A program made the translations under genes and the position numbers. DNA of 64,000 nucleotides from NCBI RefSeq assembly GCF_947492815.1, contig NZ_CANLOB010000027.1, forward strand, positions 1-64,000, read 5' to 3'. Positions 37,440 to 48,056 of the stretch are shown here, in pieces (the stretch's first letter is position 1; the number at the start of each line of letters is the position of its first letter). This stretch comes from an uncultured Dokdonia sp. (GTDB lineage Bacteria; Bacteroidota; Bacteroidia; Flavobacteriales; Flavobacteriaceae). The notes beneath the pieces are model-generated. The model made no database searches, was not told where the DNA came from, and worked only from the letters and a program-made list of their open reading frames with translations.

Positions 37440-38441
37440 ATGCGTGAAGCTGCTTTTATCAAGCAAAATAAGGATAAATGGTTGAAGTTTGAAAATGTTA
37501 TTAATAACAAAAGTCAAATACATCCCGATGAACTCTCCAGTCTCTATATAGAAATAACAGATCACCTTAGTTATGCGCAAACGTTTTACCCTGGTAGTAA
37601 GACATTAGGCTACTTAAATTACATAGCCTCACAGTCACATCAAATTATTTATAAAAGTAAAAAAGAATCGAGCAAACGTTTTATTACTTTTTTTACAAAA
37701 GAGTTTCCATTATTAATGTATCAGTACCAAAAGCAACTACTTATTGCTTTTTTAGTATTTATGCTATTTACACTTATAGGAGCATATAGTGCCGCAAATG
37801 ACGGTGCTTTTGTTAGATCTATTCTTGGAGATGGTTATGTAAACATGACCTTAGAAAACATAGAAAAAGGCGATCCGATGGGAGTTTATAAGGAACAAGG
37901 AGAATTCAATATGTTTTTAGGGATTACGATCAATAATATTCGATTTGCTTTGATCACCTATATTTTAGGAGCTTTATTTTCTATAGGAAGTCTTGTAAAG
38001 ATTATGCAAACTGGGATCATGCTTGGAAGTTTTCAGTATTTCTTTTTCACAAAAGATTTAGGGTGGGAATCAGTTCGAACGATATGGATACATGGAACTA
38101 TTGAGATCTCTGTTATCATCATTGCTGGTTGCGCTGGTATGGTATTAGGAAATGGCATCCTATTTCCAAGAACATATTCCCGATTAGAATCTTTTATAAA
38201 AGGCGTAAAAAACAGTTTAAAAATTATAGCCAGTACAATTCCATTTTTTATTATCGCTGGTTTCTTAGAAGGATATGTAACAAGACATACCGAAATGCCA
38301 GATTGGCTAGCAGTACTTATCATAGGAGGATCACTCGCGTTAATTGTTTTCTATTATGTAATCTACCCTAGACAATTACATAAAAAACAACAACTTAACT
38401 ACATACACACCCCAAAAACACCAACACTAGAAGAAGAATGA
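37440..38441 (+). CDS. SpoIIM family (stage II sporulation protein M-like) membrane protein
   Basis: The 333-aa protein has a soluble N-terminal region and five or six transmembrane segments with the family blocks FLGITINNIRFALITYILG and WIHGTIEISVIIIAGCAGM. In non-sporulating bacteria such proteins accompany MoxR/DUF58 systems and have no assigned biochemical role. It is the first gene of a six-gene chain and overlaps the next by 4 bp (ATGA). Confidence 0.9.
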   Translation: MREAAFIKQNKDKWLKFENVINNKSQIHPDELSSLYIEITDHLSYAQTFYPGSKTLGYLNYIASQSHQIIYKSKKESSKRFITFFTKEFPLLMYQYQKQLLIAFLVFMLFTLIGAYSAANDGAFVRSILGDGYVNMTLENIEKGDPMGVYKEQGEFNMFLGITINNIRFALITYILGALFSIGSLVKIMQTGIMLGSFQYFFFTKDLGWESVRTIWIHGTIEISVIIIAGCAGMVLGNGILFPRTYSRLESFIKGVKNSLKIIASTIPFFIIAGFLEGYVTRHTEMPDWLAVLIIGGSLALIVFYYVIYPRQLHKKQQLNYIHTPKTPTLEEE

Positions 38442-39361
38442 TTCCATCTAATAATTATATAGAGTTCAAACGTAAAAGGGAAATGGGCGATATTATTGCC
38501 GATACTTTTAAGTTTTTACGTAGAAATTCTAAAGCAGTTTTTACAATTCTTGCTAAAACAGCTGGTATTCCATTTGTCATATTTGTAATCGCTCAAGGGT
38601 ATTATACTTATATTTCTTTTTCTTCATTGTACATTGTAACTGATGGTTCTTTTGGGCAATTTGAATCAATAACAATGATTATAAGTGTCATATTTATCTT
38701 TGCAAGCTTACTTTTCTATTATTCATTACTATTCACAGGCATTTCATGTACTATAAAATCATATATAGATAACAAAGGAGTGATTAATGAAACCGAGGTT
38801 ATACATGCTATACGCAGTAAAATTGGAGGTTCCTTATTAGCAGGAATTGCTAAAACTTTCATTTTAGGACTTGCCACTATGGTTTGTTTTTTACCTGTTA
38901 TCTACTTTGCAGTTCCTTTATACATATTCTTTGCTGTGTACATTTTTGAAAATAGAAAAGTATCTGATGCCCTTGGTAAATCATTTGATATAATTAAAGA
39001 AGAGTATTGGATGACACTTTTTACAATGATTGTGATTGGAATTATCTATTGCATTGCTACTCTTGTTTTTAGTGTACCTTCAATGATTTATGTATGGATT
39101 CAAACATTTACATCTTTACAAGAAATATCATATACAGATACTGAAGGTTCTGTAGATATGGTTACTGTTATTCTTACCACTGTTGCGAGCGCAGCCAGGC
39201 ATTTATTATATGTTATTATTCCTATAGGAGCTTCTTTTGTGTATTATAATATTAATGAGCGCAAGCATCAGACAGGTACCTTAGAAAGGATAAATTCCAT
39301 AGGCATTTCAGATGAAGATAGGAATGAATTAAATACAAATTCTAATTTCAACAGATTATAA
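38438..39361 (+). CDS. integral membrane protein of the MoxR/DUF58 operon
   Basis: The 307-aa protein has about six transmembrane segments and no recognised catalytic motif. It fits the unnamed membrane protein usually found between SpoIIM and DUF4129 genes in Bacteroidota. The start overlaps the upstream stop by 4 bp and the stop shares one base with the next start, so translation is coupled on both sides. Confidence 0.85.
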   Translation: MIPSNNYIEFKRKREMGDIIADTFKFLRRNSKAVFTILAKTAGIPFVIFVIAQGYYTYISFSSLYIVTDGSFGQFESITMIISVIFIFASLLFYYSLLFTGISCTIKSYIDNKGVINETEVIHAIRSKIGGSLLAGIAKTFILGLATMVCFLPVIYFAVPLYIFFAVYIFENRKVSDALGKSFDIIKEEYWMTLFTMIVIGIIYCIATLVFSVPSMIYVWIQTFTSLQEISYTDTEGSVDMVTVILTTVASAARHLLYVIIPIGASFVYYNINERKHQTGTLERINSIGISDEDRNELNTNSNFNRL

Positions 39362-40146
39362 TGAAGCATAGCATTTTGTGCCTTTTTATTTTTTTCTTTT
39401 CGCTTTGCGCGAAAGATATCTATGCAGCTTCTCCTGATGTAATGAGACGTATACAAGATAGTATTCAAACAGAGATCTCTCAAGAATTACGAAAAGATAC
39501 AGCTCCATTATCACCTGTCACCATTGATAAAAACAAAATACAAGAATATCAAGATGATAACGATTTTAATTATGTAGAAGAAGTATCTGAAGAAAGTACA
39601 CTTTGGAACAATATTGGGCAATGGTTTCGTAATGTCCTTAGTACTATTTTTGAATGGTTTTTTGATGATGAGGAAGACGTTGTAAATGCGGTAACTTCCT
39701 TTATTAAAGCACTTCCTTACATCATTGGTGGCATATTATTGATCTTATTAATCTGGGCTTTTTCAAAAATGGATAGTGGTCAAATACTCTTTAATAAAAA
39801 AGCTTCTGGACCTCAACTTTTTATGTCTGATGATGAAGAACTGATAAAGCATGAAGATTTACAATCACTTATAGACAAAGCAATTACTGCAGGAAACTAT
39901 AGACTCGCCATACGTTATTATTATTTGTTATCGCTTCAAAAGATGAGTGGTAAAGAATTAATCGATTGGCAAGTTCAAAAAACAAATCACGAATATATTT
40001 ATGAAGTAAAAGATCAAAATATACGCAAACAGTTTAGGCATATCACAGATCTATATGATTACATATGGTATGGGAATTTTGAAGTAGATGCAAACTCATT
40101 TAAAAAAGCGCAATCTTCATTTATAACACTAACAAATACACTATGA
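39361..40146 (+). CDS. DUF4129 domain membrane protein
   Basis: The 261-aa protein has a signal peptide (MKHSILCLFIFFFSLCAK), a periplasmic acidic stretch, one transmembrane helix (about residues 118-136) and a C-terminal cytoplasmic DUF4129 domain (GNYRLAIRYYYLLSLQKMSG...YIWYGNFEVD). A degenerate palindrome copy (39402-39415) falls in the signal-peptide codons. It overlaps the next gene by 4 bp. Confidence 0.88.
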   Translation: MKHSILCLFIFFFSLCAKDIYAASPDVMRRIQDSIQTEISQELRKDTAPLSPVTIDKNKIQEYQDDNDFNYVEEVSEESTLWNNIGQWFRNVLSTIFEWFFDDEEDVVNAVTSFIKALPYIIGGILLILLIWAFSKMDSGQILFNKKASGPQLFMSDDEELIKHEDLQSLIDKAITAGNYRLAIRYYYLLSLQKMSGKELIDWQVQKTNHEYIYEVKDQNIRKQFRHITDLYDYIWYGNFEVDANSFKKAQSSFITLTNTL

Positions 40147-41357
40147 GTAGTAGAGCAAAAATACTAGCGGGTGTATTATTACTATTAATAGCATCACTTA
40201 TCTTTTTTGAATCTAGCAAAAAGGATCCTGTAAATTGGTATAAAAGTTATGCTCCTAAAGACAAAATTCCATATGGTACTTTTGTTTTATATAATACCCT
40301 CAAAGAAACTAGAGGTCGTCAAGATTTTAAAGAAATATCACGCCCTCCCTATGAGTTTTTAGCAGACAGTAATCATCAGCGAGGCACCTACTTTTTTGTA
40401 AATGAATATGTTACCTTTGATGACACGGAGGCCTTACAATTATTAGATTGGGTAGCGCGTGGTAATACGCTATATATAGCAGGACGCGGCATAGGAAATA
40501 CTATCCTAGATACCTTATCGTTAAAGATCGATTCTTACTACCTATTAAATAATCTACAAAGACAACCATTACTAGAGTTTACACATCCCGATCTTAAAAC
40601 AACAAATCCGTATCGTTTAGATCGAGACATTCAGTCGTCATATTTTGAAAAGATAGACACCCTGAATACTATTGTTTTGGGAATGTATGATTATAAGAAA
40701 GGTAATGACACGCTCTCTTTAGAAGAACCTAAAGTACATTTTATAAAACAAGCATTTCAAGAAGGAACTATTGTCATACATCTTATGCCTGAAGCATTTT
40801 CTAATTATTTTATGCTCCATGATTCAAATTATACATATACCGAAGGGGCTTTAAAATACATTCCAGAAGAAGGTGCTATTTTTTGGGACAATCATTACAA
40901 AGTTGGAAAACCTATTCAGACTTCTTCTTTACGCTATATGCTTAGTAACAGATATCTAAAATGGGCATGTTATATGCTTATTATTGGAATAATCCTTTGG
41001 GTGTTTTTTGAAGGAAAGCGTAAGCAAAGAGCAATTCCTATTATAAGGCCACTCCCTAACCAGACACTTGCCTTTACAAAAACAATAGCTGGTATGTATT
41101 ATGAACAACAAGATCATAAGAGTATTGCTATACATCAAATCAATCACTTTATGGAATATATAAGAGAGCAATATCTCTTACAAACTTCAGATAGAGGGCT
41201 TGATTTTATAGAAAGGCTTGCTTCAAAATCTAATAATACACAAGCAGATACAAAAAAACTAATGGATTATATCACCTCCATTGGTCAAAAATATCCGATT
41301 ACAAAAGAAGAATTATTAAAATTAAATACGCTTATAGAAGCTTTTAAAACAAAATAA
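40143..41357 (+). CDS. DUF4350 domain membrane protein
   Basis: The 404-aa protein has an N-terminal membrane helix, a periplasmic DUF4350 domain (SYAPKDKIPYGTFVLYNTL, LLDWVARGNTLYIAGRG), a second helix near residue 275-295 and a cytoplasmic helical C-terminus. In this operon type it is thought to be part of a membrane complex assembled by the MoxR ATPase. The gap to the moxR start is one base. Confidence 0.88.
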   Translation: MSSRAKILAGVLLLLIASLIFFESSKKDPVNWYKSYAPKDKIPYGTFVLYNTLKETRGRQDFKEISRPPYEFLADSNHQRGTYFFVNEYVTFDDTEALQLLDWVARGNTLYIAGRGIGNTILDTLSLKIDSYYLLNNLQRQPLLEFTHPDLKTTNPYRLDRDIQSSYFEKIDTLNTIVLGMYDYKKGNDTLSLEEPKVHFIKQAFQEGTIVIHLMPEAFSNYFMLHDSNYTYTEGALKYIPEEGAIFWDNHYKVGKPIQTSSLRYMLSNRYLKWACYMLIIGIILWVFFEGKRKQRAIPIIRPLPNQTLAFTKTIAGMYYEQQDHKSIAIHQINHFMEYIREQYLLQTSDRGLDFIERLASKSNNTQADTKKLMDYITSIGQKYPITKEELLKLNTLIEAFKTK

Positions 41358-41358
41358 C

Positions 41359-42450
41359 ATGGACGACGTAACAGGAACTGGAACACCAGAAGATGGAAAA
41401 GAAAATACACCATTACCACAAGATACTCCTTCGGCAACTCCAGAAGAAATTATAGAAGATACCACAGAGACTAAAGAAAATCTGCAGTTTACGAATAGGA
41501 TTCCGTTAGAAGAGTTACGCAATGCCACAGATCAAATACGAGAAGAGCTTGCTAAAATCATTGTAGGACAATCTGAATTTATAGAACTTCTTATAGTTGC
41601 ATTACTTTCTGATGGGCATGTACTTATAGAAGGTGTACCTGGAATTGCAAAAACAGTCACTGCAAAGTTATTTGCTAAAACGTTAGACACACAGTTTAGT
41701 CGTCTGCAATTTACGCCAGATTTAATGCCTAGCGACGTATTAGGAACCTCTGTACTTAATATGAAAACCAGTGATTTTGAGTTTAAAAAAGGTCCTATTT
41801 TCTCTAATATTGTTCTTATAGATGAGATTAACCGCGCTCCAGCCAAAACACAAGCGGCATTATTTGAAGTGATGGAAGAACGTCAAATTACCATTGATGG
41901 CGTACGATATCCTATGGAGCCTCCATTTATGGTGCTTGCTACACAAAACCCTGTAGAGCAAGAAGGAACATACGCACTTCCTGAAGCACAATTAGATCGT
42001 TTCTTATTTAAAATTAAAGTAGACTACCCTTCATTAGAACAAGAAGTAGCCATCTTAAAAAGTCATCATGAGCGTAAAGGAGTGATTACTAAAGATACCA
42101 TAGCCGCGGTTCTTAATCCTAAGAAATTAGCAATATTCAGAGAGCAAACGCAAGCAGTAATGATTGAAGAAAAAATTCTCAATTATATCGCAGAAATTGT
42201 AACGAACTCCCGTAAACATCAACATTTATATTTAGGAGGTTCGCCACGTGCTTCACTAGCTATTATGAATGCCGCAAAAGCATTTGCTGCTATCTCAGGA
42301 CGTGATTTTGTTATTCCAGAAGATATCAAACGTGCCGTTGTTCCTGTAATGCGTCATCGTATTATCCTATCTCCAGAAAGAGAGATGGAAGGCATGACAC
42401 CAGAACAAGTAATTGACATGATTGTACAATCTGTAGAAATCCCTAGGTAG
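41359..42450 (+). CDS. MoxR family AAA+ ATPase
   Basis: The 363-aa protein has an acidic, disordered N-terminus (residues 1-45), Walker A GVPGIAKT (92-99), Walker B IVLIDEINRAP (151-161) and the family motif ATQNPVEQEGTYALPEAQLDRF. MoxR ATPases act as chaperones maturing a partner, typically together with a DUF58 protein such as the product of the next gene. It starts one base after DUF4350 and ends one base before DUF58. Confidence 0.95.
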   Translation: MDDVTGTGTPEDGKENTPLPQDTPSATPEEIIEDTTETKENLQFTNRIPLEELRNATDQIREELAKIIVGQSEFIELLIVALLSDGHVLIEGVPGIAKTVTAKLFAKTLDTQFSRLQFTPDLMPSDVLGTSVLNMKTSDFEFKKGPIFSNIVLIDEINRAPAKTQAALFEVMEERQITIDGVRYPMEPPFMVLATQNPVEQEGTYALPEAQLDRFLFKIKVDYPSLEQEVAILKSHHERKGVITKDTIAAVLNPKKLAIFREQTQAVMIEEKILNYIAEIVTNSRKHQHLYLGGSPRASLAIMNAAKAFAAISGRDFVIPEDIKRAVVPVMRHRIILSPEREMEGMTPEQVIDMIVQSVEIPR

Positions 42451-42451
42451 A

Positions 42452-43792
42452 TTGGCACTGATACGTTTTATAAAATCTTTATTTGTACGACATAGAATTT
42501 TCTATGCGATAGCAGGTATTGCCGTTATTTATTTCATTTCAAACTGGTTTCATTTCCTGTTTCCTATTGCAAATCTCCTTTGCCTAGCACTCGCTGTTTT
42601 ATTTTTTATAGACTGCTTGGTACTTTTTCGCGCAAGCAAACAAATAATAGCAAAACGTTTACTACCAGAAAAGTTCTCAAATAGTGACTTGAATGAACTT
42701 ACAGTATCCATCCAAAATAACTATCCGTTTGATGTTACTGTATCTGTTATTGATGAGATTCCTATACAATTTCAGAAAAGAGATTTCGAAAAAACATTTC
42801 AGATTCCTAGAAAATCAATAAAAGAATATATATATAATTTACGACCCGTAGAACGTGGTGAGTATATATTTGGACATCTCCATATCTATGTAAGTACTCC
42901 TATTGGAATTATAAAACGTCGCTATCGTTTTGAAAAAGACCAAATGGTAAAAGTATATCCTTCTTTTATACAGATGAAGAAATATTCTTTCCTTGCATTA
43001 GACAATAGATTGACATTATATGGCATGAAAAAAATACGCCGTATCGGTCATACCATGGAGTTTGAGCAAATTAAAGATTATGTGATCGGTGATGATGTAC
43101 GTACTATTAACTGGAAGGCCACTGCAAAGCGAGCAAACCTAATGGTCAATCAGTTTCAGGATGAAAAATCGCAACCTATCTATACCATTATTGATGCAAG
43201 CAGAACCATGAAAATGCCTTTTAATGGACTTACACTATTGGATTATGCGATTAATAGTACATTGGCTTTTTCAAATATTGCGCTAAAGAAAAAAGATAAA
43301 GTAGGCCTTCTTGCTTTTGCCGAAAATATAAAAAACCATGTTCCTGCCAGTAGTAAGAAAACACATCTCAACACCATCTTAGAAGTATTATATAATATTG
43401 ATACAAAATTTTTAGATAGTGATTTTGGCACCTTATACACTCAAATTAAACGAAAAGTTACACAGCGCAGTTTATTGCTACTGTACACTAATTTTGAGCA
43501 TATTTCTTCCTTAGAACGACAGCTTATTTATTTAAAAGCGCTTTCGCGAAAGCATGTCCTGGTGGTTATCTTTTTTCAGAACACAGAACTGGACGAGTTA
43601 CTAACCAATAAGGCCGATAGTCTTGAAACCGTTTATCATAAAACCATTGCTCAAAAAACAGATTATGATAAGAAAATAATGGTAAAAACACTTGCTAAAT
43701 ATGGTATCCAAACCATCTTAACCAAACCTGAAGATCTTACCATTAACACTATCAATAAGTATCTAGAAATCAAAGCAAGGGGGCTTATTTAA
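42452..43792 (+). CDS. DUF58 domain protein
   Basis: The 446-aa protein starts at TTG 42452, one base after the moxR stop. Two N-terminal membrane helices are followed by the DUF58 core (YVIGDDVRTINWKATAKRAN) and a von Willebrand A-like fold beginning at YTIIDASRTM. DUF58 proteins are the standard partner of MoxR ATPases. A palindrome copy (43540-43553) lies in the coding region, here in a different frame (ALSRK). It ends the operon. Confidence 0.92.
   Translation: MALIRFIKSLFVRHRIFYAIAGIAVIYFISNWFHFLFPIANLLCLALAVLFFIDCLVLFRASKQIIAKRLLPEKFSNSDLNELTVSIQNNYPFDVTVSVIDEIPIQFQKRDFEKTFQIPRKSIKEYIYNLRPVERGEYIFGHLHIYVSTPIGIIKRRYRFEKDQMVKVYPSFIQMKKYSFLALDNRLTLYGMKKIRRIGHTMEFEQIKDYVIGDDVRTINWKATAKRANLMVNQFQDEKSQPIYTIIDASRTMKMPFNGLTLLDYAINSTLAFSNIALKKKDKVGLLAFAENIKNHVPASSKKTHLNTILEVLYNIDTKFLDSDFGTLYTQIKRKVTQRSLLLLYTNFEHISSLERQLIYLKALSRKHVLVVIFFQNTELDELLTNKADSLETVYHKTIAQKTDYDKKIMVKTLAKYGIQTILTKPEDLTINTINKYLEIKARGLI
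43540..43553. repeat. GCTTTCGCGAAAGC palindrome inside the DUF58 gene
   Basis: Perfect copy in coding sequence, in a different frame (encoding ALSRK) from the other coding copies. Confidence 0.9.
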
Positions 43793-43892
43793 GCTATTTT
43801 TACCATTCGTTTTTAAAAATCTTTTCAAAAAAAATACGCAACCTTTTTACCATAATTCAGATAAGTAGGTATAACAACTTATACATTGAATT

Positions 43893-45338
43893 ATGAAAAA
43901 ATCCTTAATATACTTCACAAGTCTTTTACTAATTATTAGTAGTTTTTATAGCTGCCAATCTGATGATGATACAACCCCTCCTCCTACTCCAGAAACTGAA
44001 GGAATAGAAGAAAACAGTAATCTAGAAACTATCATCCAAGAAATCGTAACCACTAATACCGATGGATGGAAAATAGTGACTGCACGTTTATCTAACACCA
44101 CCGTATCTGATCTTGATATTGCAAACCTATATAATGTACAAGACGATCGATTTGAGCTTTCACAGGCAAGTGCTAGTAGTATTACAATCAAGTGGCTGGA
44201 AGCATATCAAATTAACACCAATGCTATTGATATCTCAACTGTAAAATCAGATACGTATAGAAAATCCTCTCAGTTTATGATGACTTCTTCTAGTACTGAA
44301 AATCCATACGTTTTTACAAATAGTGCAGGAGATATCACTATTACATATAATTCAGACACGTCTACACTTAGTGGTGAAATACAGTATCAAAGTGGATCAG
44401 AAACAATGGCAATTACATTAACTTCTGTGACTGCCTCTGACTTTCAAGACATTGAAACACCTTCAAATTTTGATTTGATTTTTAGTGCAAATACATCACA
44501 ACCCGTAATTGGATTAAACTACTCATATGCGACCAATAGTTTATTTGCTATGGCACATAATTCACAAGAATTATCTATTTATAAATATGAAGAAAGTAGT
44601 CAGGCTACTTCAAGCATTAGTACTACTGATAATGCCATTGGAAGTGATCAGTTTGAGTTTATAAACGGTAGCCTAAAATGGGTGTCTAACTTTAGCAGCG
44701 CAGAAATAGATTATAACCTTACACAAATAACATTAGGTGACGGTATCGATTTTACGCCAGACAGTCAACATAGTACTACTGCTGAAAATAACACGATGAT
44801 TGCTGTGGGAGGATATGGTGGTTATCTTTCTGATCAGATTACGACACTTTCTCCTTCAGGAACTAGTTTTCTAGAATTAGGAAATATGTCTTCAGAAAGA
44901 GCACTCGCAGATGTTACTATTGTAGATAGCGACGTATACATATTTGGCGGGTTTTATATAGATCCAACGGGTAATTTCTCATTCTATGATTCTATTTTAT
45001 AACATGACTTAACCACTGGAAACCTTCTTGAAACGATTCCATTAGGGGTAGACTTAATAGATAGTTATGTTTCCAGAAAAGGAGAACTCATCTACATTGC
45101 TGGTCGAGTATTAGTAACCACTTCAAGTAATGGAAGCATTGGGGAAACAAGACGCTATTTTGGAGTATATAATACCACTACTGAAACTTTGCAAGAACTA
45201 GATATAGACAGTCAACTACCAACTGATCGTAGAATACGAGGATTTGCAATTGCCGAAGATGCGATGTACTTCGCTTTTGATGAAGTAAATACAGATACCG
45301 GATTCTGGAGAATGGACGTATACAGAGCTTCCTTATAA
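43893..45338 (+). pseudogene. kelch-like surface lipoprotein interrupted by an in-frame TAA
   Basis: The frame from ATG 43893 runs to a TAA at 45000-45002 and then stays open in the same frame to a TAA at 45336-45338. Together this gives about 480 codons, close to the 474 of the intact paralogue at 45507. The stop falls where the paralogue has SDILYTYHIDTG (here DSIL, stop, HDLTTG). The N-terminus has a lipoprotein signal (SSFYSC) followed by an acidic QSDDD, like a Bacteroidota surface-export signal. It is either a pseudogene, a truncated 369-aa protein or a sequencing error. Confidence 0.75.
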
Positions 45339-45392
45339 TACAGCTCTTATCTAAAACAGCTTTCCCAATTTGATTTAAATAACGTTTTATAC

Positions 45393-45406
45393 GCTTTCGC
45401 GAAAGC
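45393..45406. repeat. GCTTTCGCGAAAGC palindrome
   Basis: Perfect intergenic copy between the two paralogous lipoprotein genes. Confidence 0.9.
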
Positions 45407-45506
45407 GAACTCGTGAGATCTGCGGACAGGCAGGCAAGTACACGACTGTAAGAAGAGTGAAATGTTAAAATGTACCCAACAACTATAAAATAAAACACCA
45501 TACATT

Positions 45507-46931
45507 ATGAAAAAATCATGTATTTATATCGCAAGTCTATTGATCATTATAAGTAGTTTATACAGCTGCGGAAATGATGATGACAACATTATTACGCCAC
45601 CTCCTACAGTAAGTGAAACTGTAGATGTAGAAGCAATTATAGAACGACTTACAAATGGAAACTCTAAAACCTGGAAAATACGAGAAGGATTTGTCATTGT
45701 AAACAATGAAACTTCTGTAGATTTTATGGATGAATACAATGTACAAGATGACGAGTTCAGATTTACATTAGAAAACGGGAATGTCTCTTTAGTCTGGAAA
45801 AAAGGATTTAGAATGAATATCGGTGTTAATACATTTGAAGAATTCTTTTCCGATACAAATGAAGCCTCTATAACCTATCAAGTAACCATAAATCCAGATA
45901 CGGGAGTCTTAAGTCTTGGCCAAAGCGGTATCACATTACAACTGGCAGAAAATGTAGATGTAGGCATTATCAATCTCATACAACCCGGTGGTCAAACAGA
46001 TCTAAGTGTAAACTTAGTTCCTAAAAGTGCCGCAGATTATATTCAAATACCTACGACCTTATCAAACCCTCAAGAACTATTTAGTTTTAGTACAGGAGTT
46101 CCTAGAGTAGGTTTTAAAGTATCTCAATCACAAAATAGTCTCTACCTTACCAATAGAAATGATTTAGAGGGATTTGGAGCTCAACAAGCTTTTAAATATG
46201 ATTTAAGTAACAACATTTTAACTTCTATTGACTTTTCACTACAAGATTTTGCTACTAAAAATATTGAATTTATAGAAGGAGAAGTGTTAAGTCTAGGAGG
46301 TGCTAGATTTCAAACATTAGACTATGAATTAACAGGAGTACAATCGTTTATTGAAATAGATCCATTTACGACACTTATATTTAATGGTACAGCCGCATTA
46401 GACGATACCGTTTATACGTTTGGAAATTCAAATAGTAGTGATCTAATTTCAACATGGCGTATAGGAGATGCAGGTACTCAAGTACTTGCAACAATACCTG
46501 CACCATCTGATATCGCATTTATGGATGGTGAAATTATAGATCAAGTATTATACATATTTGGAGGTTGGGATACAGATTTTATTGGTTCGGATATTTTATA
46601 TACATATCATATAGATACAGGAGCGCAAAACCAAATACAACTTCCTGTGGTCATACAACAAGCATATACATCTACAGTAGAAAATCTTATATATGTCTTA
46701 GGAGTACAACCTTTTAATAACAGTCAAAATCAACATAAAGTTTTTGGAGTGTATAATACGTTAGATGGCAGTTTTCAAGAAATTAATATAGATAGCTTGA
46801 ACCCTATTTTATCCAATAAAAATATAGAACAACTACAAGTTACTGGTAATAAGGCATATTTTGTAACTTCTGAAGCCTTAGAAGCACCTAATGGATATAT
46901 CAATAATGTCTATGAAGCTACTTTAAATTAA
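45507..46931 (+). CDS. kelch-like surface lipoprotein
   Basis: The 474-aa protein has the same kind of lipoprotein signal as the preceding pseudogene (MKKSCIYIASLLIIISSLYSC, then GNDDD). A beta-rich N-terminal domain (DVEAIIERLTNGNSKTWKIR, a pattern common in Bacteroidota lipoproteins) is followed by kelch/propeller-like blades (VYTFGNSNSSDLIS, LYIFGGWDTDF, IYVLGVQPFN). It probably sits on the outer surface and binds a ligand. Neighbours are its broken paralogue and an M64 peptidase 7 bp downstream. Confidence 0.8.
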   Translation: MKKSCIYIASLLIIISSLYSCGNDDDNIITPPPTVSETVDVEAIIERLTNGNSKTWKIREGFVIVNNETSVDFMDEYNVQDDEFRFTLENGNVSLVWKKGFRMNIGVNTFEEFFSDTNEASITYQVTINPDTGVLSLGQSGITLQLAENVDVGIINLIQPGGQTDLSVNLVPKSAADYIQIPTTLSNPQELFSFSTGVPRVGFKVSQSQNSLYLTNRNDLEGFGAQQAFKYDLSNNILTSIDFSLQDFATKNIEFIEGEVLSLGGARFQTLDYELTGVQSFIEIDPFTTLIFNGTAALDDTVYTFGNSNSSDLISTWRIGDAGTQVLATIPAPSDIAFMDGEIIDQVLYIFGGWDTDFIGSDILYTYHIDTGAQNQIQLPVVIQQAYTSTVENLIYVLGVQPFNNSQNQHKVFGVYNTLDGSFQEINIDSLNPILSNKNIEQLQVTGNKAYFVTSEALEAPNGYINNVYEATLN

Positions 46932-46938
46932 TATCATT

Positions 46939-47937
46939 ATGAAAACAATAAAAATCCTTTTTGGAATTCTTATAGCAATAAGTATCTATGCCTGCTCTGG
47001 TGATGATAATGATGAGTTTAAACCTATTATTGCCGAAGATGTAGCTTTTTTTGAAGATGGCGAAGTAGAAATGCTTTTTGACAATGCAGGGCCAGATGGT
47101 ATTACCATGGTTTTTATAGGGGACGGATATGTAAAAGAAGATCTAGGAAAATCATTTGGTAGTTATAGAAAAGATGCAGAACGTTATTTTGAAACACTTT
47201 TTAACACAGAGCCTTTTGCTGGTTATCAAGAACATTTTAATGCCATGATTATATATGCAGAATCACAATCCCGTACTATTCCAGAAGGTGAAGAAAATGC
47301 AGATAGTACTGCTTTAAAAACATATACTATCACAACTTCTAATAATTTTAGTAGATTTAGTTCAGACCCGTTGAGAATTAATTTTTATAAGAATAAAATC
47401 CCTGTCAATTATCGCAATAACACGAATACGTTAATTGTTATTAATGACAGAAGCGGAGGTAACGCATGTTTTAGATGTGATGTAGGATATTCTGGAAGTA
47501 ATTCAGAAGGTACTATGGTACATGAAGTTGGACATTCATTTGCAGGATTAGGAGATGAATATGAAATCAATAATAATACAAATCCTACAAATACGAGTAT
47601 TAGGGAAAATCTAGATATCACAGATAATCTTGACAACATAAAATGGAAACGTTTTATAGGCCTTCCTGGCTATGAAAATGTAGGTGCTTATGAAGGAGGT
47701 GGTCTTGTATCTTTTGGTGTATGGCGTCCAGAAATTAATAGTATTATGAGACAATCCAGTACTAATTTACAATTTAATGCACCAAGCAGAGAAGCTATTG
47801 TAAAAAGAATCTATGAAATACGAGAGATTCCATATGACTTTGAAACATTCTTAGTAAATGATGTTGTTACAAGACAAGCTATACCAATTTTTAATAAAAC
47901 AAAAAATATCCATTCCCTAGTAGGATGTTCTCATTAG
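46939..47937 (+). CDS. M64 family (IgA peptidase-like) metallopeptidase lipoprotein
   Basis: The 332-aa protein has a lipoprotein signal (SIYAC, then SGDDND) and the M64 zinc motif GTMVHEVGHSFAGLGDEY with His195, Glu196 and His199. The N-terminal block GPDGITMVFIGDGYVKED is typical of the family. The name IgA peptidase is historical. In a free-living flavobacterium it is more likely a surface protease for environmental protein. It follows the kelch-like lipoprotein by 7 bp and ends at a terminator. Confidence 0.9.
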   Translation: MKTIKILFGILIAISIYACSGDDNDEFKPIIAEDVAFFEDGEVEMLFDNAGPDGITMVFIGDGYVKEDLGKSFGSYRKDAERYFETLFNTEPFAGYQEHFNAMIIYAESQSRTIPEGEENADSTALKTYTITTSNNFSRFSSDPLRINFYKNKIPVNYRNNTNTLIVINDRSGGNACFRCDVGYSGSNSEGTMVHEVGHSFAGLGDEYEINNNTNPTNTSIRENLDITDNLDNIKWKRFIGLPGYENVGAYEGGGLVSFGVWRPEINSIMRQSSTNLQFNAPSREAIVKRIYEIREIPYDFETFLVNDVVTRQAIPIFNKTKNIHSLVGCSH

Positions 47938-47953
47938 ATTAGCCATAATTTGA

Positions 47954-47990
47954 TAAAAAAGGATGTAAGTGATGTTACATCCTTTTTTAT
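47954..47990 (+). terminator. rho-independent terminator after the M64 peptidase gene
   Basis: AAAAAAGGATGTAA, 5-nt loop, then the reverse complement TTACATCCTTTTTT. Confidence 0.85.
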
Positions 47991-48003
47991 TCTCTCATAA
48001 TAG

Positions 48004-48033
48004 TTGTGCTACGATAGTGTTTTTTTATCTTTG
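48004..48033 (+). promoter_or_regulatory. purB promoter
   Basis: TTG (48004-48006), 19 bp, TATCTTTG (48026-48033): a full match to the Bacteroidota -33/-7 consensus, 23 bp before the purB start codon. Confidence 0.7.
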
Positions 48034-48056
48034 CCCCTTATTAAAAACTACATCAT

